This document shows positions 1 through 10,017 of a stretch of 64,000 bases of DNA, piece after piece (position 1 is the stretch's first letter; the number at the start of each line of letters is the position of its first letter). Under the pieces are notes generated by a model. That model was not told where the DNA came from, searched no databases, and saw only the letters and a program-made list of their open reading frames with translations. A program made the translations under genes and the position numbers. Origin of the DNA: Bacillus sp. E(2018) (GTDB taxonomy: Bacteria > Bacillota > Bacilli > Bacillales > Fictibacillaceae); assembly GCF_005503015.1 (NCBI RefSeq), contig NZ_SCOL01000001.1, positions 310,001 through 374,000 on the forward strand, read 5' to 3'.

Positions 1-1
1 T

Positions 2-472
2 AAGGGTAAACTGATCTTAACCGGTAAGCTAGGTGATGTGATGAAAGAATCTGCTCAAGCTGCATTAAGTTATGTTCGTACCAAAGTCGAAGAGTTAGGA
101 ATCGATCATGATTTCTACGAGAAAACAGATATTCATATACATGTTCCTGAAGGAGCAACACCTAAGGATGGGCCGTCAGCAGGAATAACGATCGCTACAG
201 CATTAGTATCAGCACTAACGAAAAAGCCCGTTAGAAAAGATGTAGGGATGACCGGAGAGATCACATTGCGTGGCCGTGTGTTGCCTATCGGTGGATTGAA
301 AGAAAAATCATTAAGTGCGCACCGAGCAGGAATCAAAACAATCATCCTTCCGAAAGAAAACGAAAAAGACATTGAGGATATTCCGCAATCTGTTAAAGAG
401 GGATTATCTTTTATAACCGTATCTCATCTAGATGAGGTATTAAAAGTTGCATTAGCAGGTGATAGAAAGTGA
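2..472 (+). CDS. lonA: ATP-dependent protease Lon, C-terminal part (5' end outside window)
   Basis: This is the C-terminal 156 residues of the cytoplasmic AAA+ serine protease Lon, which degrades misfolded and regulatory proteins. The frame is open from base 2, so the gene begins upstream and the ATPase domain is not visible. The proteolytic domain is intact. The catalytic serine lies in the motif DGPSAG (codon at 176-178), and the partner lysine lies 43 residues later in GGLKEK (codon at 305-307), which is the normal Ser-Lys dyad spacing. The stop codon overlaps the GTG start of engB by four bases, as in the lonA-ysxC pair of B. subtilis, so the two genes are probably co-transcribed. Confidence 0.97.
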   Translation, partial: KGKLILTGKLGDVMKESAQAALSYVRTKVEELGIDHDFYEKTDIHIHVPEGATPKDGPSAGITIATALVSALTKKPVRKDVGMTGEITLRGRVLPIGGLKEKSLSAHRAGIKTIILPKENEKDIEDIPQSVKEGLSFITVSHLDEVLKVALAGDRK

Positions 473-1056
473 AAGTAAATACAGCAGAAATCGTAATTTC
501 AGCAGTCGGACCTAAGCAATATCCGGAAGGCAACCTTCCGGAGATTGCTCTTGCCGGCCGCTCGAATGTAGGGAAATCGTCTTTTATCAATAAGATGATT
601 CATCGAAAAAATTTAGCACGTACGTCTTCAAAACCTGGAAAAACACAAACGCTAAACTTTTATATTTTAAATGAAAGCTTTTATTTTGTGGATGTTCCTG
701 GTTACGGATTTGCTAAAGTATCAAAAACAGAACGAGAAGCTTGGGGCAAGATGATCGAGCAGTATCTCGTTGAACGAGACCAATTAAAAGCTGTTGTTCA
801 GCTTGTAGACCTTAGACATGCTCCATCAAAAGATGATGTACTCATGTATGATTGGTTAAAATATCACGAGCTTCCTGTTATCGTGGTGGCAACGAAAAGT
901 GATAAGATCCCAAAAGGAAAATGGGACAAGCATAAAAAAGTAGTCAAGGAAACATTAAACATGGATCCGAGCGACAAGATCGTTCTCTTCTCATCTGAAA
1001 CCGGCCAAGGAAAAGATGAAGCGTGGGGCGTACTTAATTCTTATCTATCTAAATAA
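469..1056 (+). CDS. engB: ribosome biogenesis GTPase EngB/YsxC
   Basis: A 195-residue TrmE-Era-Era-like family GTPase needed for late assembly of the 50S ribosomal subunit. The G1 P-loop GRSNVGKS is at residues 30-37, the G3 motif DVPGYG at 75-80, and the G4 motif TKSD at 142-145; a G5-like SSETG follows near the C-terminus. The start is GTG and overlaps the lon stop by four bases. The length is normal for the family. No strong terminator follows directly; a weak 6-bp inverted repeat lies just after the stop, then a 129-bp intergenic repeat and a perfect terminator. Confidence 0.97.
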   Translation: MKVNTAEIVISAVGPKQYPEGNLPEIALAGRSNVGKSSFINKMIHRKNLARTSSKPGKTQTLNFYILNESFYFVDVPGYGFAKVSKTEREAWGKMIEQYLVERDQLKAVVQLVDLRHAPSKDDVLMYDWLKYHELPVIVVATKSDKIPKGKWDKHKKVVKETLNMDPSDKIVLFSSETGQGKDEAWGVLNSYLSK

Positions 1057-1141
1057 TGACTGTTATAAAATTTTAGCATGACGCCTCTTTGCTAATAGAT
1101 TATAGTTTTAGGTTTAAATCTTTTTATTTACTTCTTTGATT

Positions 1142-1270
1142 GTTGATTGGAGTGGAAGGTGCGAGACTCCTGCGGGACAGGCCGGCAGGTGAGACACTTA
1201 TACGTGTAGCGTACGAATGTGGCTCACCGCCTGCCCCGCGGAAAGCGAGCAACCTGGAATGGAAATCAAC
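1142..1270 (+). repeat. intergenic repeat family A, copy R1
   Basis: A 129-bp element starting GTTGATTGG and ending GGAAATCAAC, so its ends are a short inverted repeat. Inside are ACTCCTGCGGGAC, GGTGAG, CTCACC and CCCCGCGGAAAGCGAG, all shared with the copies at 19698, 25779, 26155, 55047 and 58586. GGTGAG can pair with CTCACC around a central hairpin. It lies downstream of engB and upstream of the convergent terminator. The reading frame through it is not believable as a gene. Function unknown. Confidence 0.9.
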
Positions 1271-1310
1271 TACTTCAGGCGAGCATCGGTGTTACGAAAA
1301 CAGCCATAAC

Positions 1311-1349
1311 ACAAAACCCTCTATGTTTTTTAAACATAGAGGGTTTTGT
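1311..1349. terminator. bidirectional intrinsic terminator
   Basis: A perfect 18-bp inverted repeat with a 3-base loop (arms 1311-1328 and 1332-1349). Its A-rich and T-rich flanks let it work in both directions. It lies between the forward engB unit and the converging membrane-protein gene at 1354-1830. Confidence 0.9.
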
Positions 1350-1353
1350 GTTT

Positions 1354-1830
1354 CTATTTCTTTTTAAAGAACATAAGGTAAGCACCTATAACCATTAAAA
1401 TAATGGGCCAAAAATCTTCAGCTTTAACAAATATATTTTCTACAGAAGGGGTATTACTCTTAAAGAAGAGCAACCATAAAGCCAAAAGGGATAGCAATAA
1501 CCCAGGAATAAGACCCTCTTTCGTTTTTCGATACTGAATCAAAAATGATACGCCTGCAAGTAAAACAATAACTTGTAGTGGCTCTGGCCATGTCGCCACT
1601 TTTGCAGCAGCATGAAAGTGGATGCCTAACCCAGTCAAGAATACACCTGAGAAAATACTTGAAGAATCTTTTCCGGCACCAGATTGAAAAAGAAGAGCTA
1701 TACCGATGATGATAAGTATACTTGGCCAAGTCAGATACGGTTGAAGCAGTTCAATATTCATTCTATTTGCCAAATAGAATAATCCAATTCCGAGTAAAAT
1801 GATGCCGCTGAATGTGTTTCTTTGTTTCAT
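1354..1830 (-). CDS. small integral membrane protein (LiaF/YsxD-type TM repeats)
   Basis: A 158-residue, very hydrophobic protein with about five or six membrane segments arranged as short helical pairs, resembling the LiaF-type transmembrane domain. It ends in a basic FFKKK tail. B. subtilis has a membrane protein gene, ysxD, at the same place between ysxC and hemA, so this is probably its counterpart, although the orthology rests mainly on position. It is transcribed against its neighbours and shares the terminator at 1311-1349 with the engB unit. No catalytic motif is visible and I cannot assign a function. Confidence 0.75.
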   Translation of the reverse strand: MKQRNTFSGIILLGIGLFYLANRMNIELLQPYLTWPSILIIIGIALLFQSGAGKDSSSIFSGVFLTGLGIHFHAAAKVATWPEPLQVIVLLAGVSFLIQYRKTKEGLIPGLLLSLLALWLLFFKSNTPSVENIFVKAEDFWPIILMVIGAYLMFFKKK

Positions 1831-2021
1831 AATGCCTCCATCTTAAACGTAAACCTTTGCTAAATTGGTCGATTTTTGTTATTTTTAATATTGGTGCTAA
1901 GTTTTAGTAATTATGGATATCCTAAAACTGCTATACACGCACCAAAAAGATAATAAATACATCATAGCATAAACGTTTAAATTCTGTTCACATTATTGGA
2001 TATTCCGTATTTTGGGACATG

Positions 2022-2036
2022 TTATAATTAGTAAAG
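2022..2036 (+). promoter_or_regulatory. hemA -10 region with PerR-box-like sequence
   Basis: TATAAT at 2023-2028 lies about 37 bases before hemA. The surrounding 15 bases match the Per box consensus TTATAATnATTATAA at 11 of 14 defined positions; the left half is perfect and the right half is degenerate. PerR represses the hemA operon in B. subtilis, so a site here is expected. No good -35 hexamer lies at the normal spacing, so promoter and operator are both tentative. Confidence 0.45.
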
Positions 2037-2064
2037 AACATACATAATTAAGGGAGGTGAGCGC

Positions 2065-3432
2065 ATGCATATTCTAGTGGTTGGACTTAATTACAAAACG
2101 GCACCCGTAGAAATTCGGGAAAAAGTTTCTTTTCAGCCCGCTGAATTAACGGATGCGATCTCTACACTCCGAAAACAAAAAAGTATACTTGAATGTGTAA
2201 TCGTTTCAACGTGCAACCGTACTGAGATCTATGCTGTTGCCGATCAGCTTCATACCGGAAGATACTACATCAAATCTTTTTTGGCGGACTGGTTTTCAAT
2301 TGATAAAGAAGAACTTTCACCATTCTTGAGCATCAGAGACGGAGAAGCAGCTGTCGAGCATCTTTTTCGTGTAGCTGCTGGCTTGGATTCTATGGTGATC
2401 GGTGAAACACAAATCCTTGGTCAAGTAAGAGATGGGTTCTTAGAATCACAAAAACTTGATGCAACAGGAACTATATTTAATAAACTCATGAAACAAGCGA
2501 TCACATTTGCGAAGAGATGTCATTCAGAAACAGATATCGGGGAAAATGCGGTATCTGTAAGTTATGCAGCTGTCGAACTCGCGAAAAAAATCTTTGGTGG
2601 CCTACAGAATAAAACCATTTTAATCGTAGGTGCTGGTAAGATGGGTGAGCTGACAGCGAAACATCTGCATGCGAGCGGTGGAAACGAAGTACTTGTAATC
2701 AACCGTACTTTTGAAAAAGCCCAAGAGGTAGCTAAAAAGTTTCATGGTATAGCTCATCCTTTTGAGGATCTTGAGAATTTGCTTATAAGAGCGGATATTG
2801 TGATCTCTTCAACAGGTGCAAGTGAATTTGTCATTACAAAGAAAATGGCCGCACCAGCTATTAAAAAACGTAAAGGTCTTCCATTGTTCATGGTAGATAT
2901 TGCAGTACCTCGTGACTTAGATCCTGAGCTTCATGATTTAGAGAGCGTTTTTCTATATGATATTGATGACTTAGAAGGTATTGTAGAATCTAACCTTGCT
3001 GAACGAATGAAGGAAGCAGAAAAAATTGAGATTATGATCGAAGCTGAGATTGTTGCTTTCCAATCATGGATTTCAATGCTTGGTGTAGTACCGTTAATAT
3101 CTGCATTGCGTGAAAAGGCATTAAACATACAAGCGGAAACCATGCAGAGCATCGAACGCAAACTACCGGATCTTACCGATCGAGAAAGAAAGATTTTAAG
3201 CAAACATACGAAAAGTATCGTGAATCAATTACTTCGTGATCCTGTGACAAGAGCCAAAGAGATGGCTGGCGAACCAGGAGCCGAAGAACAGTTGCAATTA
3301 TTTACTGAAATCTTCGGACTAGAAGATTATTTGGATAAACAGAAGCAGTTGGAAACAGCATTTGCTGCAAACGTCGAAGAGAAGTCTTCACTAACAGATG
3401 AAGTGGTTCCTTCGGCTGTTGTAAGAACTTAA
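2065..3432 (+). CDS. hemA: glutamyl-tRNA reductase
   Basis: HemA reduces glutamyl-tRNA(Glu) to glutamate-1-semialdehyde with NADPH, the first committed step of the C5 heme pathway. The 455-residue protein has the N-terminal catalytic domain with nucleophilic Cys50 in the motif STCNRTE, an NADPH-binding motif VGAGKMGE near residue 190, and a C-terminal helical dimerisation domain. The ATG is preceded by a strong GGGAGGTG site. It opens the hemAXCDBL cluster, whose genes are closely spaced or overlapping, so one transcript is likely. Regulation by peroxide stress through PerR is possible from the upstream sequence. Confidence 0.98.
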   Translation: MHILVVGLNYKTAPVEIREKVSFQPAELTDAISTLRKQKSILECVIVSTCNRTEIYAVADQLHTGRYYIKSFLADWFSIDKEELSPFLSIRDGEAAVEHLFRVAAGLDSMVIGETQILGQVRDGFLESQKLDATGTIFNKLMKQAITFAKRCHSETDIGENAVSVSYAAVELAKKIFGGLQNKTILIVGAGKMGELTAKHLHASGGNEVLVINRTFEKAQEVAKKFHGIAHPFEDLENLLIRADIVISSTGASEFVITKKMAAPAIKKRKGLPLFMVDIAVPRDLDPELHDLESVFLYDIDDLEGIVESNLAERMKEAEKIEIMIEAEIVAFQSWISMLGVVPLISALREKALNIQAETMQSIERKLPDLTDRERKILSKHTKSIVNQLLRDPVTRAKEMAGEPGAEEQLQLFTEIFGLEDYLDKQKQLETAFAANVEEKSSLTDEVVPSAVVRT

Positions 3433-3469
3433 GCTCTCGTTTCCCTCGAGCTCATGGAGTGTGAGCAAA

Positions 3470-4288
3470 ATGAATTGGATATATGATCTGACTATCGTTC
3501 TATATGCACTTAGCATCATAGGCTATTTTATAGATTTCCTTCAAAACAACCGGAAAGCAAACCGATTTGCTTTCTGGTTGCTTTCTATTGTCTGGGTACT
3601 TCAAACGGTCTTTTTTGTGTTAAGGATGCTGAAAGATCAAAGGTTTCCTATATTAACACCCTCAGAAGGCTTGTTTTTTTATGCATGGATCCTCGTGACG
3701 TTCTCGGTGGTCATGAGCAGATTTTTCCGGGTTGATTTTTTAGTGTTTTTTACGAACATTCTTGGTTTCTTGCTCGTTTCGATCCATTTATTTGCTCCAA
3801 CAGGGCAAGCTAGCGCAGTGCTTGAGAAACAGCTGATTTCAGAACTATTAATCATCCATATTACGATGGCATTCATCTCATACGGAGCTTTTTCACTCTC
3901 TTTTATATTCTCCTTCATGTACCTGCTTCAACATGGCATGTTGAAAAGAAAGAAATGGAGCAAAAGGTTGCAGCGTTTTGGGAGTCTATCTTACTTAGAG
4001 AAACTTTCTTTTCGATTGAATACGATCGGAGTGCCGTTGCTTTTGCTTAGTCTAATATTAGGAGTCGTATGGGCATTCTGGAAAATAAGTGACTTTACAC
4101 TTCTTGATGCCAAGGTCATCTCGTCATTTATTGTCCTTTTGGTTTACAGTACTTACCTCTATCAAAAGGTTGGAAGAGGTGTACAAGGTAAAACGTTAGC
4201 GCTTTGGAACACTGCGGCATTCTTAGTCGTTTTAATCAACTACTTTTTAGCGTCGACGTTCACTGAATTTCACCTTTGGTATAAGTAA
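3470..4288 (+). CDS. hemX: HemX, CcsA-like membrane protein
   Basis: A polytopic membrane protein of about 272 residues with roughly eight transmembrane helices, from the CcsA/cytochrome c assembly superfamily. In B. subtilis, HemX lowers the amount of HemA and so restrains heme synthesis. I chose the ATG at 3470, giving MNWIYDLT, because GGAG at 3456-3459 is about ten bases upstream; the in-frame GTG at 3461 is too close to that site. It sits between hemA and hemC exactly as in B. subtilis. Confidence 0.93.
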   Translation: MNWIYDLTIVLYALSIIGYFIDFLQNNRKANRFAFWLLSIVWVLQTVFFVLRMLKDQRFPILTPSEGLFFYAWILVTFSVVMSRFFRVDFLVFFTNILGFLLVSIHLFAPTGQASAVLEKQLISELLIIHITMAFISYGAFSLSFIFSFMYLLQHGMLKRKKWSKRLQRFGSLSYLEKLSFRLNTIGVPLLLLSLILGVVWAFWKISDFTLLDAKVISSFIVLLVYSTYLYQKVGRGVQGKTLALWNTAAFLVVLINYFLASTFTEFHLWYK

Positions 4289-4307
4289 AGAATAGGAGAT
4301 TCATATC

Positions 4308-5240
4308 ATGAGAAAAATTATAGTAGGTTCAAGAAGAAGTAAATTAGCGATCACACAAACAAACTGGGTGATCGAACAATTAAAAAAGTCTGGAATGCCT
4401 TTTGAATTTGAAGTGAAAGAAATCGTAACAAAAGGAGATATCATTCTAGATGTTACACTCTCAAAATTAGGCGGAAAAGGCTTGTTTGTTAAAGAGATTG
4501 AACAAGCGATGTTAGATAAAGAGATTGATATTGCCGTTCACAGCATGAAGGATATGCCGTCAGAACTTCCTGAAGGACTCGAGATCGGCTGTACACCAAA
4601 ACGCGTAGATCCAAGGGATGCTCTAATATCTGAAAAGTATTCTTCATTAAGAGAGCTTCCTGCTGGTGCGATAGTTGGGACAAGCTCATTAAGAAGAGCA
4701 GCACAGATTCTGAATAGACGTCCAGATCTTGAGATTAAATCTATTCGAGGTAATATTGATACCCGTCTTAATAAGTTAAAGTCTGGTGAGTTTGATGCGA
4801 TTATTTTAGCTGCTGCAGGACTTGAAAGAATGGGTTGGTCAACAGATGTTGTTACAGAATACTTAGACATAGATCTGTGTCTGCCTGCTGTAGGACAAGG
4901 TTCACTAGCTATCGAATGCAGAAGTGAAGATTTAGAAGTAAAAGAATTGTTAGCTACACTGAACGATGCTTATACATTTGATACGGTTTCAGCAGAACGC
5001 TCTTTCTTAAACACGCTAGAAGGAGGCTGCCAAGTTCCAATCGCAGCATTTGCAACGATGGACAACAACAACGAGGTCTCTTTAACAGGACTTGTTGCAG
5101 ATCCGGAAGGAAAGACCGTGTTAAAAGAAATGAAGTCAGGCAAAGATCCTCATCGTGTCGGTGTAGAGTTAGCCGAAGAATTGAAAACATTAGGTGCTAA
5201 AACCATACTAGATACAGTGAAAAAGGATTTAAATTCATAA
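4308..5240 (+). CDS. hemC: hydroxymethylbilane synthase (porphobilinogen deaminase)
   Basis: HemC joins four porphobilinogen molecules into the linear tetrapyrrole hydroxymethylbilane. The 310-residue protein has three domains. Cys241, in the motif EGGCQVPIA, is the attachment site of the dipyrromethane cofactor. N-terminal features such as [12 protein letters not shown] and HSMKDMP are typical of the family. An AGGAG site precedes the ATG. The last base of its TAA stop is the first base of the hemD start, so the two genes are translationally coupled. Confidence 0.98.
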   Translation: MRKIIVGSRRSKLAITQTNWVIEQLKKSGMPFEFEVKEIVTKGDIILDVTLSKLGGKGLFVKEIEQAMLDKEIDIAVHSMKDMPSELPEGLEIGCTPKRVDPRDALISEKYSSLRELPAGAIVGTSSLRRAAQILNRRPDLEIKSIRGNIDTRLNKLKSGEFDAIILAAAGLERMGWSTDVVTEYLDIDLCLPAVGQGSLAIECRSEDLEVKELLATLNDAYTFDTVSAERSFLNTLEGGCQVPIAAFATMDNNNEVSLTGLVADPEGKTVLKEMKSGKDPHRVGVELAEELKTLGAKTILDTVKKDLNS

Positions 5241-5986
5241 TGAATACGTCTTTAGGACCACTAGCAGGTAAGCGAATACTTGTTACACGGCCGAAAGAGC
5301 AGGCAGAGCCATTGATCTCACTCATACAAGAGAATGGCGGACTCCCTCTTTCTTTTCCTATTGTCTCTATAAAAGCTGTTAAGAACGATGGGTTGTTGAT
5401 AAAGAACCTTTCGTCTTATCAATGGATCATTTTCACGAGCAAAAATGGAGTAGATTATTTTTTTCAACTGATTTCTGATTGTAATCTCACTTTGGGACAT
5501 GTTAAGTTTGCTGCAGTTGGTGAGAAAACAGCTGAATCATTAAGAACGAGAGGGATTACATCTATTCTTGTGCCCGAACATTTTCATGCAGAAAGCTTAG
5601 TTAAGACCTTAAAAAAACACGTCTTATCACATGAAAAAATTCTATTTCCAAAGGGGAACTTAGCTCCTTCTTATATTAAAGAGGAGTTGAGAGGTACAGC
5701 AGTTGTCGAAGAGTTAGTTGTTTACAAAACGGAATCAGAAGATCGTTTAGATTGGTCACTCGTACATCAAGCGGATTGTCTTTTTTTCATGAGCCCTTCT
5801 GCCGTAACTTTCATGAGTAGAAGGTTGGATACAGAGCAAGTCTATGAAAAGCCCGTGATCTGTGTTGGTCCAACAACGAAAAAAGCTGCAGAAGAATGCG
5901 GATATCATCTAGTGCTAATGCCAAAACAATTTACCGCAGAAGATATGGTGAACTGTGCCATCTCTTATTTTCAAGGAGGAAGTTAA
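5240..5986 (+). CDS. hemD: uroporphyrinogen-III synthase
   Basis: HemD closes hydroxymethylbilane with inversion of ring D to give uroporphyrinogen III, the branch point to heme and siroheme. The 248-residue sequence is divergent, as usual for this family. Supporting features are the N-terminal [10 protein letters not shown] strand-helix, [23 protein letters not shown] and a C-terminal [12 protein letters not shown]. The start overlaps the hemC stop by one base. The assignment rests on these weak motifs and on a firm operon position between hemC and hemB. Confidence 0.95.
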   Translation: MNTSLGPLAGKRILVTRPKEQAEPLISLIQENGGLPLSFPIVSIKAVKNDGLLIKNLSSYQWIIFTSKNGVDYFFQLISDCNLTLGHVKFAAVGEKTAESLRTRGITSILVPEHFHAESLVKTLKKHVLSHEKILFPKGNLAPSYIKEELRGTAVVEELVVYKTESEDRLDWSLVHQADCLFFMSPSAVTFMSRRLDTEQVYEKPVICVGPTTKKAAEECGYHLVLMPKQFTAEDMVNCAISYFQGGS

Positions 5987-5987
5987 T

Positions 5988-6959
5988 ATGAATTTTCAAC
6001 GTCATCGTCGTTTAAGAAAATCAGCATCTATGCGTTCCCTAGTGCGTGAAACGCATCTTCATGTTTCAGACTTTATCTATCCATTGTTCTTTGTTGAAGG
6101 AGAAAACATAAAAAAAGAAGTCCCTTCTATGCCAGGTGTGTATCATCTATCATTGGATCTTCTTCAAGAAGAAGTAAAAGAAATTGAAAGTCTTGGCATT
6201 CAATCAATTATTGTTTTTGGTGTGCCAGCTGAAAAAGACGATTGTGGAAGCTCAGCTTATGATCATAATGGAATCGTACAAAAAGCAATCTCACAAATTA
6301 AAGAAGTTGCTCCATCACTTACTATTATTGCAGACACGTGTTTATGCCAATTTACAGACCATGGACACTGTGGTGTGATTGAAAATGGTGAAGTGTTGAA
6401 CGATGAAACTTTGACTTTGCTCGCAAAGACAGCTGTATCACAGGCAAAAGCAGGAGCAGATATCATTGCTCCTTCAAACATGATGGACGGTTTTGTTGCA
6501 GCCATCAGACAAGGGCTTGATGAAGCTGGTTTCTATGATGTTCCGATCATGTCTTATGCCGTTAAATATGCATCATCCTTTTATGGTCCGTTCCGTGACG
6601 CAGCCCACAGCACACCTCAGTTCGGTGATAGAAAAACGTACCAGATGGATCCGGCAAACCGACTTGAAGCTCTACGAGAGGCAGAATCAGATGTTGCTGA
6701 AGGCGCTGATTTCTTAATGGTAAAGCCTGCTCTTTCTTACCTAGATATTCTTAGAGAATTAAAAGACAGATATCCTCTTCCGCTAGTGGCTTACAACGTG
6801 AGTGGAGAGTATTCCATGATCAAAGCAGCTGCTATGAACGGATGGGTAGACGAGAAGAGCATCGTTTTAGAGAAACTGATCTCAATGAAACGAGCAGGAG
6901 CAGACTTGATTATTACGTATTTTGCAAAAGATGCTGCAAGATGGTTGAATGAAAAATAA
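5988..6959 (+). CDS. hemB: delta-aminolevulinic acid dehydratase (porphobilinogen synthase)
   Basis: HemB condenses two 5-aminolevulinate molecules to porphobilinogen. The ATG at 5988 is chosen because it follows an AAGGAGGAAG site inside the hemD end and yields the expected 323-residue protein; the frame is open further upstream within hemD. Zinc-ligand cysteines are Cys118, Cys120 and Cys128 (motif [12 protein letters not shown]), marking a zinc-dependent enzyme. The Schiff-base lysines are Lys193 (SYAVKYAS) and Lys246 (MVKPAL). It lies one base after the hemD stop. Confidence 0.97.
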   Translation: MNFQRHRRLRKSASMRSLVRETHLHVSDFIYPLFFVEGENIKKEVPSMPGVYHLSLDLLQEEVKEIESLGIQSIIVFGVPAEKDDCGSSAYDHNGIVQKAISQIKEVAPSLTIIADTCLCQFTDHGHCGVIENGEVLNDETLTLLAKTAVSQAKAGADIIAPSNMMDGFVAAIRQGLDEAGFYDVPIMSYAVKYASSFYGPFRDAAHSTPQFGDRKTYQMDPANRLEALREAESDVAEGADFLMVKPALSYLDILRELKDRYPLPLVAYNVSGEYSMIKAAAMNGWVDEKSIVLEKLISMKRAGADLIITYFAKDAARWLNEK

Positions 6960-6980
6960 GGAAGGAAAGAGGGTGTTGGT

Positions 6981-8267
6981 ATGAGAAGCTTTGAAAAATC
7001 GATCGCTGCTTTTCAAGAAGCGAAAGAAGTCATGCCTGGAGGAGTTAACAGTCCTGTACGTGCATTTAAATCTGTAAAGATGGATCCTGTATTTATGGAA
7101 CGCGGAAAAGGATCAAAGATTTATGATATTGATGGTAATGAATATATCGATTATGTTTTGTCATGGGGACCATTAATTCTTGGACATGCTGATGATCAAG
7201 TAGTGGATGCACTTAAGCGAACGGCTGAACTCGGAACGAGTTTTGGTGCGCCTAATGAAATGGAAACGAAGCTTGCAAAGCTGGTGATCGACCGTGTCCC
7301 TTCTATCGAAGTCGTACGTATGGTTAACTCTGGTACAGAAGCTACGATGAGTGCTCTTCGTTTAGCACGAGGATACACAGGTCGAAGCAAGATTCTTAAA
7401 TTTGAAGGATGTTACCATGGACACGGTGACTCTTTGTTGATTAAAGCAGGTTCTGGTGTTGCGACGCTTGGTTTGCCAGATTCTCCGGGTGTTCCAGAAG
7501 GTATCGCACAGAATACGATTACGGTTCCATACAATGATTTAGAGAGCCTGCAAGTAGCTTTTGATCAATTTGGAGAAGATATCGCTTGTGTGATTGTAGA
7601 ACCTGTCGCAGGTAACATGGGTGTAGTTCCTCCACAAAAAGGGTTCCTAGAGGGTGTTCGTAAAGTGACTGAACAACACGGTTCTCTATTAATCTTTGAC
7701 GAAGTAATGACAGGCTTCCGAGTGGATTATGAATGTGCGCAAGGGTATTTTGGAGTAACACCTGACCTAACTTGTTTAGGTAAAGTAATAGGTGGCGGCC
7801 TGCCTGTTGGCGCATATGGCGGGAAACGAGAAATCATGGAGCAGATCGCGCCAAGCGGACCGATCTACCAAGCAGGAACGTTATCAGGCAACCCTCTAGC
7901 GATGGCTGCAGGTTATGCTACACTTTCTCAACTTACAAAAGAGAGTTACACACATTTTCAAAAACTTGGAGATCAATTAGCTTCAGGAATCTCGGAAGCT
8001 GCTGAGCATTATGGGGTTGCGCATACGATCAATCGTGCAGGAAGCATGATCGGCTTTTTCTTCACGAATCAAGATGTTATCAATTACGAAACAGCTAAGC
8101 AATCTAATTTAGACCACTTTAACGCTTGCTTTAAAACGATGCTTCAAGAAGGTATCTCGTTACCACCTTCACAATTTGAGGGGTTATTCTTATCTACTGC
8201 TCATACTGAAGAAGATATTAATAAAACAATTGCAGCGTTCCAAAAAGCTTTTTCACAATTAAAATAG
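6981..8267 (+). CDS. hemL: glutamate-1-semialdehyde 2,1-aminomutase
   Basis: HemL is the PLP enzyme that moves the amino group of glutamate-1-semialdehyde to form 5-aminolevulinate, completing the C5 route begun by HemA. The 428-residue protein has the expected length. The PLP lysine is Lys268 in [15 protein letters not shown], and [10 protein letters not shown] supplies the cofactor-contacting aspartate. An AAGGAAAGAGGG-type site precedes the ATG. It is the last gene of the cluster and is followed at once by an intrinsic terminator. Confidence 0.98.
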   Translation: MRSFEKSIAAFQEAKEVMPGGVNSPVRAFKSVKMDPVFMERGKGSKIYDIDGNEYIDYVLSWGPLILGHADDQVVDALKRTAELGTSFGAPNEMETKLAKLVIDRVPSIEVVRMVNSGTEATMSALRLARGYTGRSKILKFEGCYHGHGDSLLIKAGSGVATLGLPDSPGVPEGIAQNTITVPYNDLESLQVAFDQFGEDIACVIVEPVAGNMGVVPPQKGFLEGVRKVTEQHGSLLIFDEVMTGFRVDYECAQGYFGVTPDLTCLGKVIGGGLPVGAYGGKREIMEQIAPSGPIYQAGTLSGNPLAMAAGYATLSQLTKESYTHFQKLGDQLASGISEAAEHYGVAHTINRAGSMIGFFFTNQDVINYETAKQSNLDHFNACFKTMLQEGISLPPSQFEGLFLSTAHTEEDINKTIAAFQKAFSQLK

Positions 8268-8280
8268 TCGTGTTTATTGT

Positions 8281-8318
8281 AGCGTCCGCTTACTTTTAGC
8301 GGACGCTATTTTTGTTTT
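8281..8318 (+). terminator. terminator of the hem operon
   Basis: A perfect 10-bp stem, AGCGTCCGCT at 8281-8290 with AGCGGACGCT at 8298-8307, has a 7-base loop and is followed by ATTTTTGTTTTTT. Confidence 0.92.
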
Positions 8319-8342
8319 TTAGTATCTCTTATCTAATAAAAA

Positions 8343-8371
8343 TCATATTTCGTCCTGTTCACTCATACACC
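8343..8371 (+). promoter_or_regulatory. SigmaE-type promoter of spoVID
   Basis: TCATATTT at 8343-8350 matches the mother-cell SigmaE -35 element and CATACACCT at 8364-8371 matches the -10 element (consensus near CATACAAT), with a 13-base spacer. It lies just upstream of spoVID, which is SigmaE-dependent in B. subtilis. Confidence 0.8.
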
Positions 8372-8413
8372 TATATTGTATAACTATATGCAACCTGAAA
8401 GGAGGAGAAGGGC

Positions 8414-10003
8414 ATGAGTCAATCGAAGCTGCGTTTCTCCATTGAGGAGTCTGTTTGGCTAAAGAAGGGACAGGAAGTAGCTGAAGTTTTGTCGATGTCA
8501 CTAGATCCTGAGATTCGTATCACAGAGGAAGCCGGACAGGTTTATATCAAGGGAGCCCTTATTTTAAATGGGAGATACCGTTGTGAAAAGCAGGAACAGA
8601 ATGAGGGAGTAACAGATCAGAACATCCTCTCTGAGAGTATGTCTTACCGTTCACTTACTCAACTGAATGTGGCAGAAGATGGGATGACAGATCTTGTGCA
8701 TCGCTTTCCGGTGGATATCACCATTCCGTCGTATCGTGTAGAAGATTCAAATGAGGTAAAAGTTGAAGTTGAATCGTTTGAATATGAACTTCCCAACTCA
8801 ACTTGCTTTGAACTTTCTGCATCAATCTGTATTTATGGGATTAAAGATGAGAAGCAGCGTCAAGAAAATCCTGCATATGACCTTCCAAAAGAAGCGGTTC
8901 GAACAAGTGCCGTAGAAGAAAAATCTTCGCAGAAAGAAGAAAAACAAGATATATTCACTCCTTTTCAGTTTGAAGCACGTCAAAGTGGGGGTGTACCGTC
9001 ACAGTCTTCACATCTTAATGAATTTGCAGCAAGGTTTGATGAGAAGGAAACTGACATTCGGTCTGAAAAGACAACACCTTTTGAATTTAAGCCGCATTTC
9101 GAGGCACAAGATGATCGAACGATGGAAGCTACATTCGATTCGTTAAAAGCTATTGCGTTCTCAATGAACGATACAAGAAATAATGATGATTCATCTCAAG
9201 AAACGGCGGATTCAGATGAAGAGCATTCAGAGTTTTATGGAGAAGTAGAAGAGATGGAAGAAAACAATGAAACAGAAGCTTATGATCATGTAGAAGGTGA
9301 TTATGAGAGCTATGATTCTTCTTATCAAGAAGCCGGCGATTCACAATCAAACTATCCTCAGTATGAAGAACCTTATCAAGATACGAATAGACCTTACACT
9401 TACAATCCATATCAGCAGCACGAAGCTTACCAGCAACAAACTTCATATCAGAATCAAGGCGGGTATCAGCAAGAAGAGGAATATCAGCAACAAGAAACAT
9501 ACCAGCAACAAGAAACATACCAGCAACAAGAAACATATCAACAACAAGATGCTTATCAACAGCAATCCAATCAGTATGGAAATTATCAATATCAGCAAAG
9601 TGCTTCGCAACGTCCTTCTTACGGGTATGGAGAGCAGTCGTATGAAGCTGAGCAAGAATATGAGAATGTGAGTTACAATGAAACTGAAGAAGAGCAAGAA
9701 AACTCTTATGAATCCTACGATACGAGTTATGAAGAGTATGAGACTGAAGCAGAACCGATGCAAATGAACAAAGAGCGTGAGGAACCTAAAGACGAAAATG
9801 CGCTTTATTTAACAAAGATGCTTTCTGCTAAAGAAGACCGTTTTTCTAAGATGAAAATGTATATTCTTCAACGAGGAGACTCTTTAGAACACATCTGTGA
9901 GCGATATGATATCTCATTGAATACACTCATGCGCATGAACCAACTGCAGCAAGGTGAAGTATCCGAGGGGCAGATCATATATATCCCAGTCAGTTCACGT
10001 TAA
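8414..10003 (+). CDS. spoVID: stage VI sporulation protein D, coat morphogenetic protein
   Basis: SpoVID is made in the mother cell and drives encasement of the forespore by coat proteins, binding SafA and SpoIVA. The 529-residue protein has a folded N-terminal region (about 1-155), a long acidic and glutamine-rich low-complexity middle, and a C-terminal LysM domain (about 480-529, starting MYILQRGDSLEHI). The middle contains a hexapeptide repeat YQQQET encoded by an 18-bp DNA repeat near 9463-9565. An AAAGGAGGAG site precedes the ATG. A SigmaE promoter lies upstream, and the downstream kinase-like genes probably share its transcript. Confidence 0.93.
   Translation: MSQSKLRFSIEESVWLKKGQEVAEVLSMSLDPEIRITEEAGQVYIKGALILNGRYRCEKQEQNEGVTDQNILSESMSYRSLTQLNVAEDGMTDLVHRFPVDITIPSYRVEDSNEVKVEVESFEYELPNSTCFELSASICIYGIKDEKQRQENPAYDLPKEAVRTSAVEEKSSQKEEKQDIFTPFQFEARQSGGVPSQSSHLNEFAARFDEKETDIRSEKTTPFEFKPHFEAQDDRTMEATFDSLKAIAFSMNDTRNNDDSSQETADSDEEHSEFYGEVEEMEENNETEAYDHVEGDYESYDSSYQEAGDSQSNYPQYEEPYQDTNRPYTYNPYQQHEAYQQQTSYQNQGGYQQEEEYQQQETYQQQETYQQQETYQQQDAYQQQSNQYGNYQYQQSASQRPSYGYGEQSYEAEQEYENVSYNETEEEQENSYESYDTSYEEYETEAEPMQMNKEREEPKDENALYLTKMLSAKEDRFSKMKMYILQRGDSLEHICERYDISLNTLMRMNQLQQGEVSEGQIIYIPVSSR
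9463..9565 (+). repeat. 18-bp tandem repeat inside spoVID
   Basis: Three or four head-to-tail units of about 18 bp (CAGCAACAAGAAACATAC type) encode repeated YQQQET. Adjacent units are almost identical at the DNA level, so copy number may vary between strains. Confidence 0.8.
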
Positions 10004-10017
10004 GTCGAGGTGCTATT

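Noticed and set aside
1140..1367. Reading frames running through family A repeats (also near 25770-25952, 26111-26416 and 55048-55297)
   Set aside because: The frames are open in the GC-rich repeat in several copies, but phases and ends differ among copies and no consistent protein is preserved.
9150..9763. Open frames in other phases across spoVID
   Set aside because: They are shadows of the CAG/CAA-rich repeats; the products are low-complexity and lack start signals.
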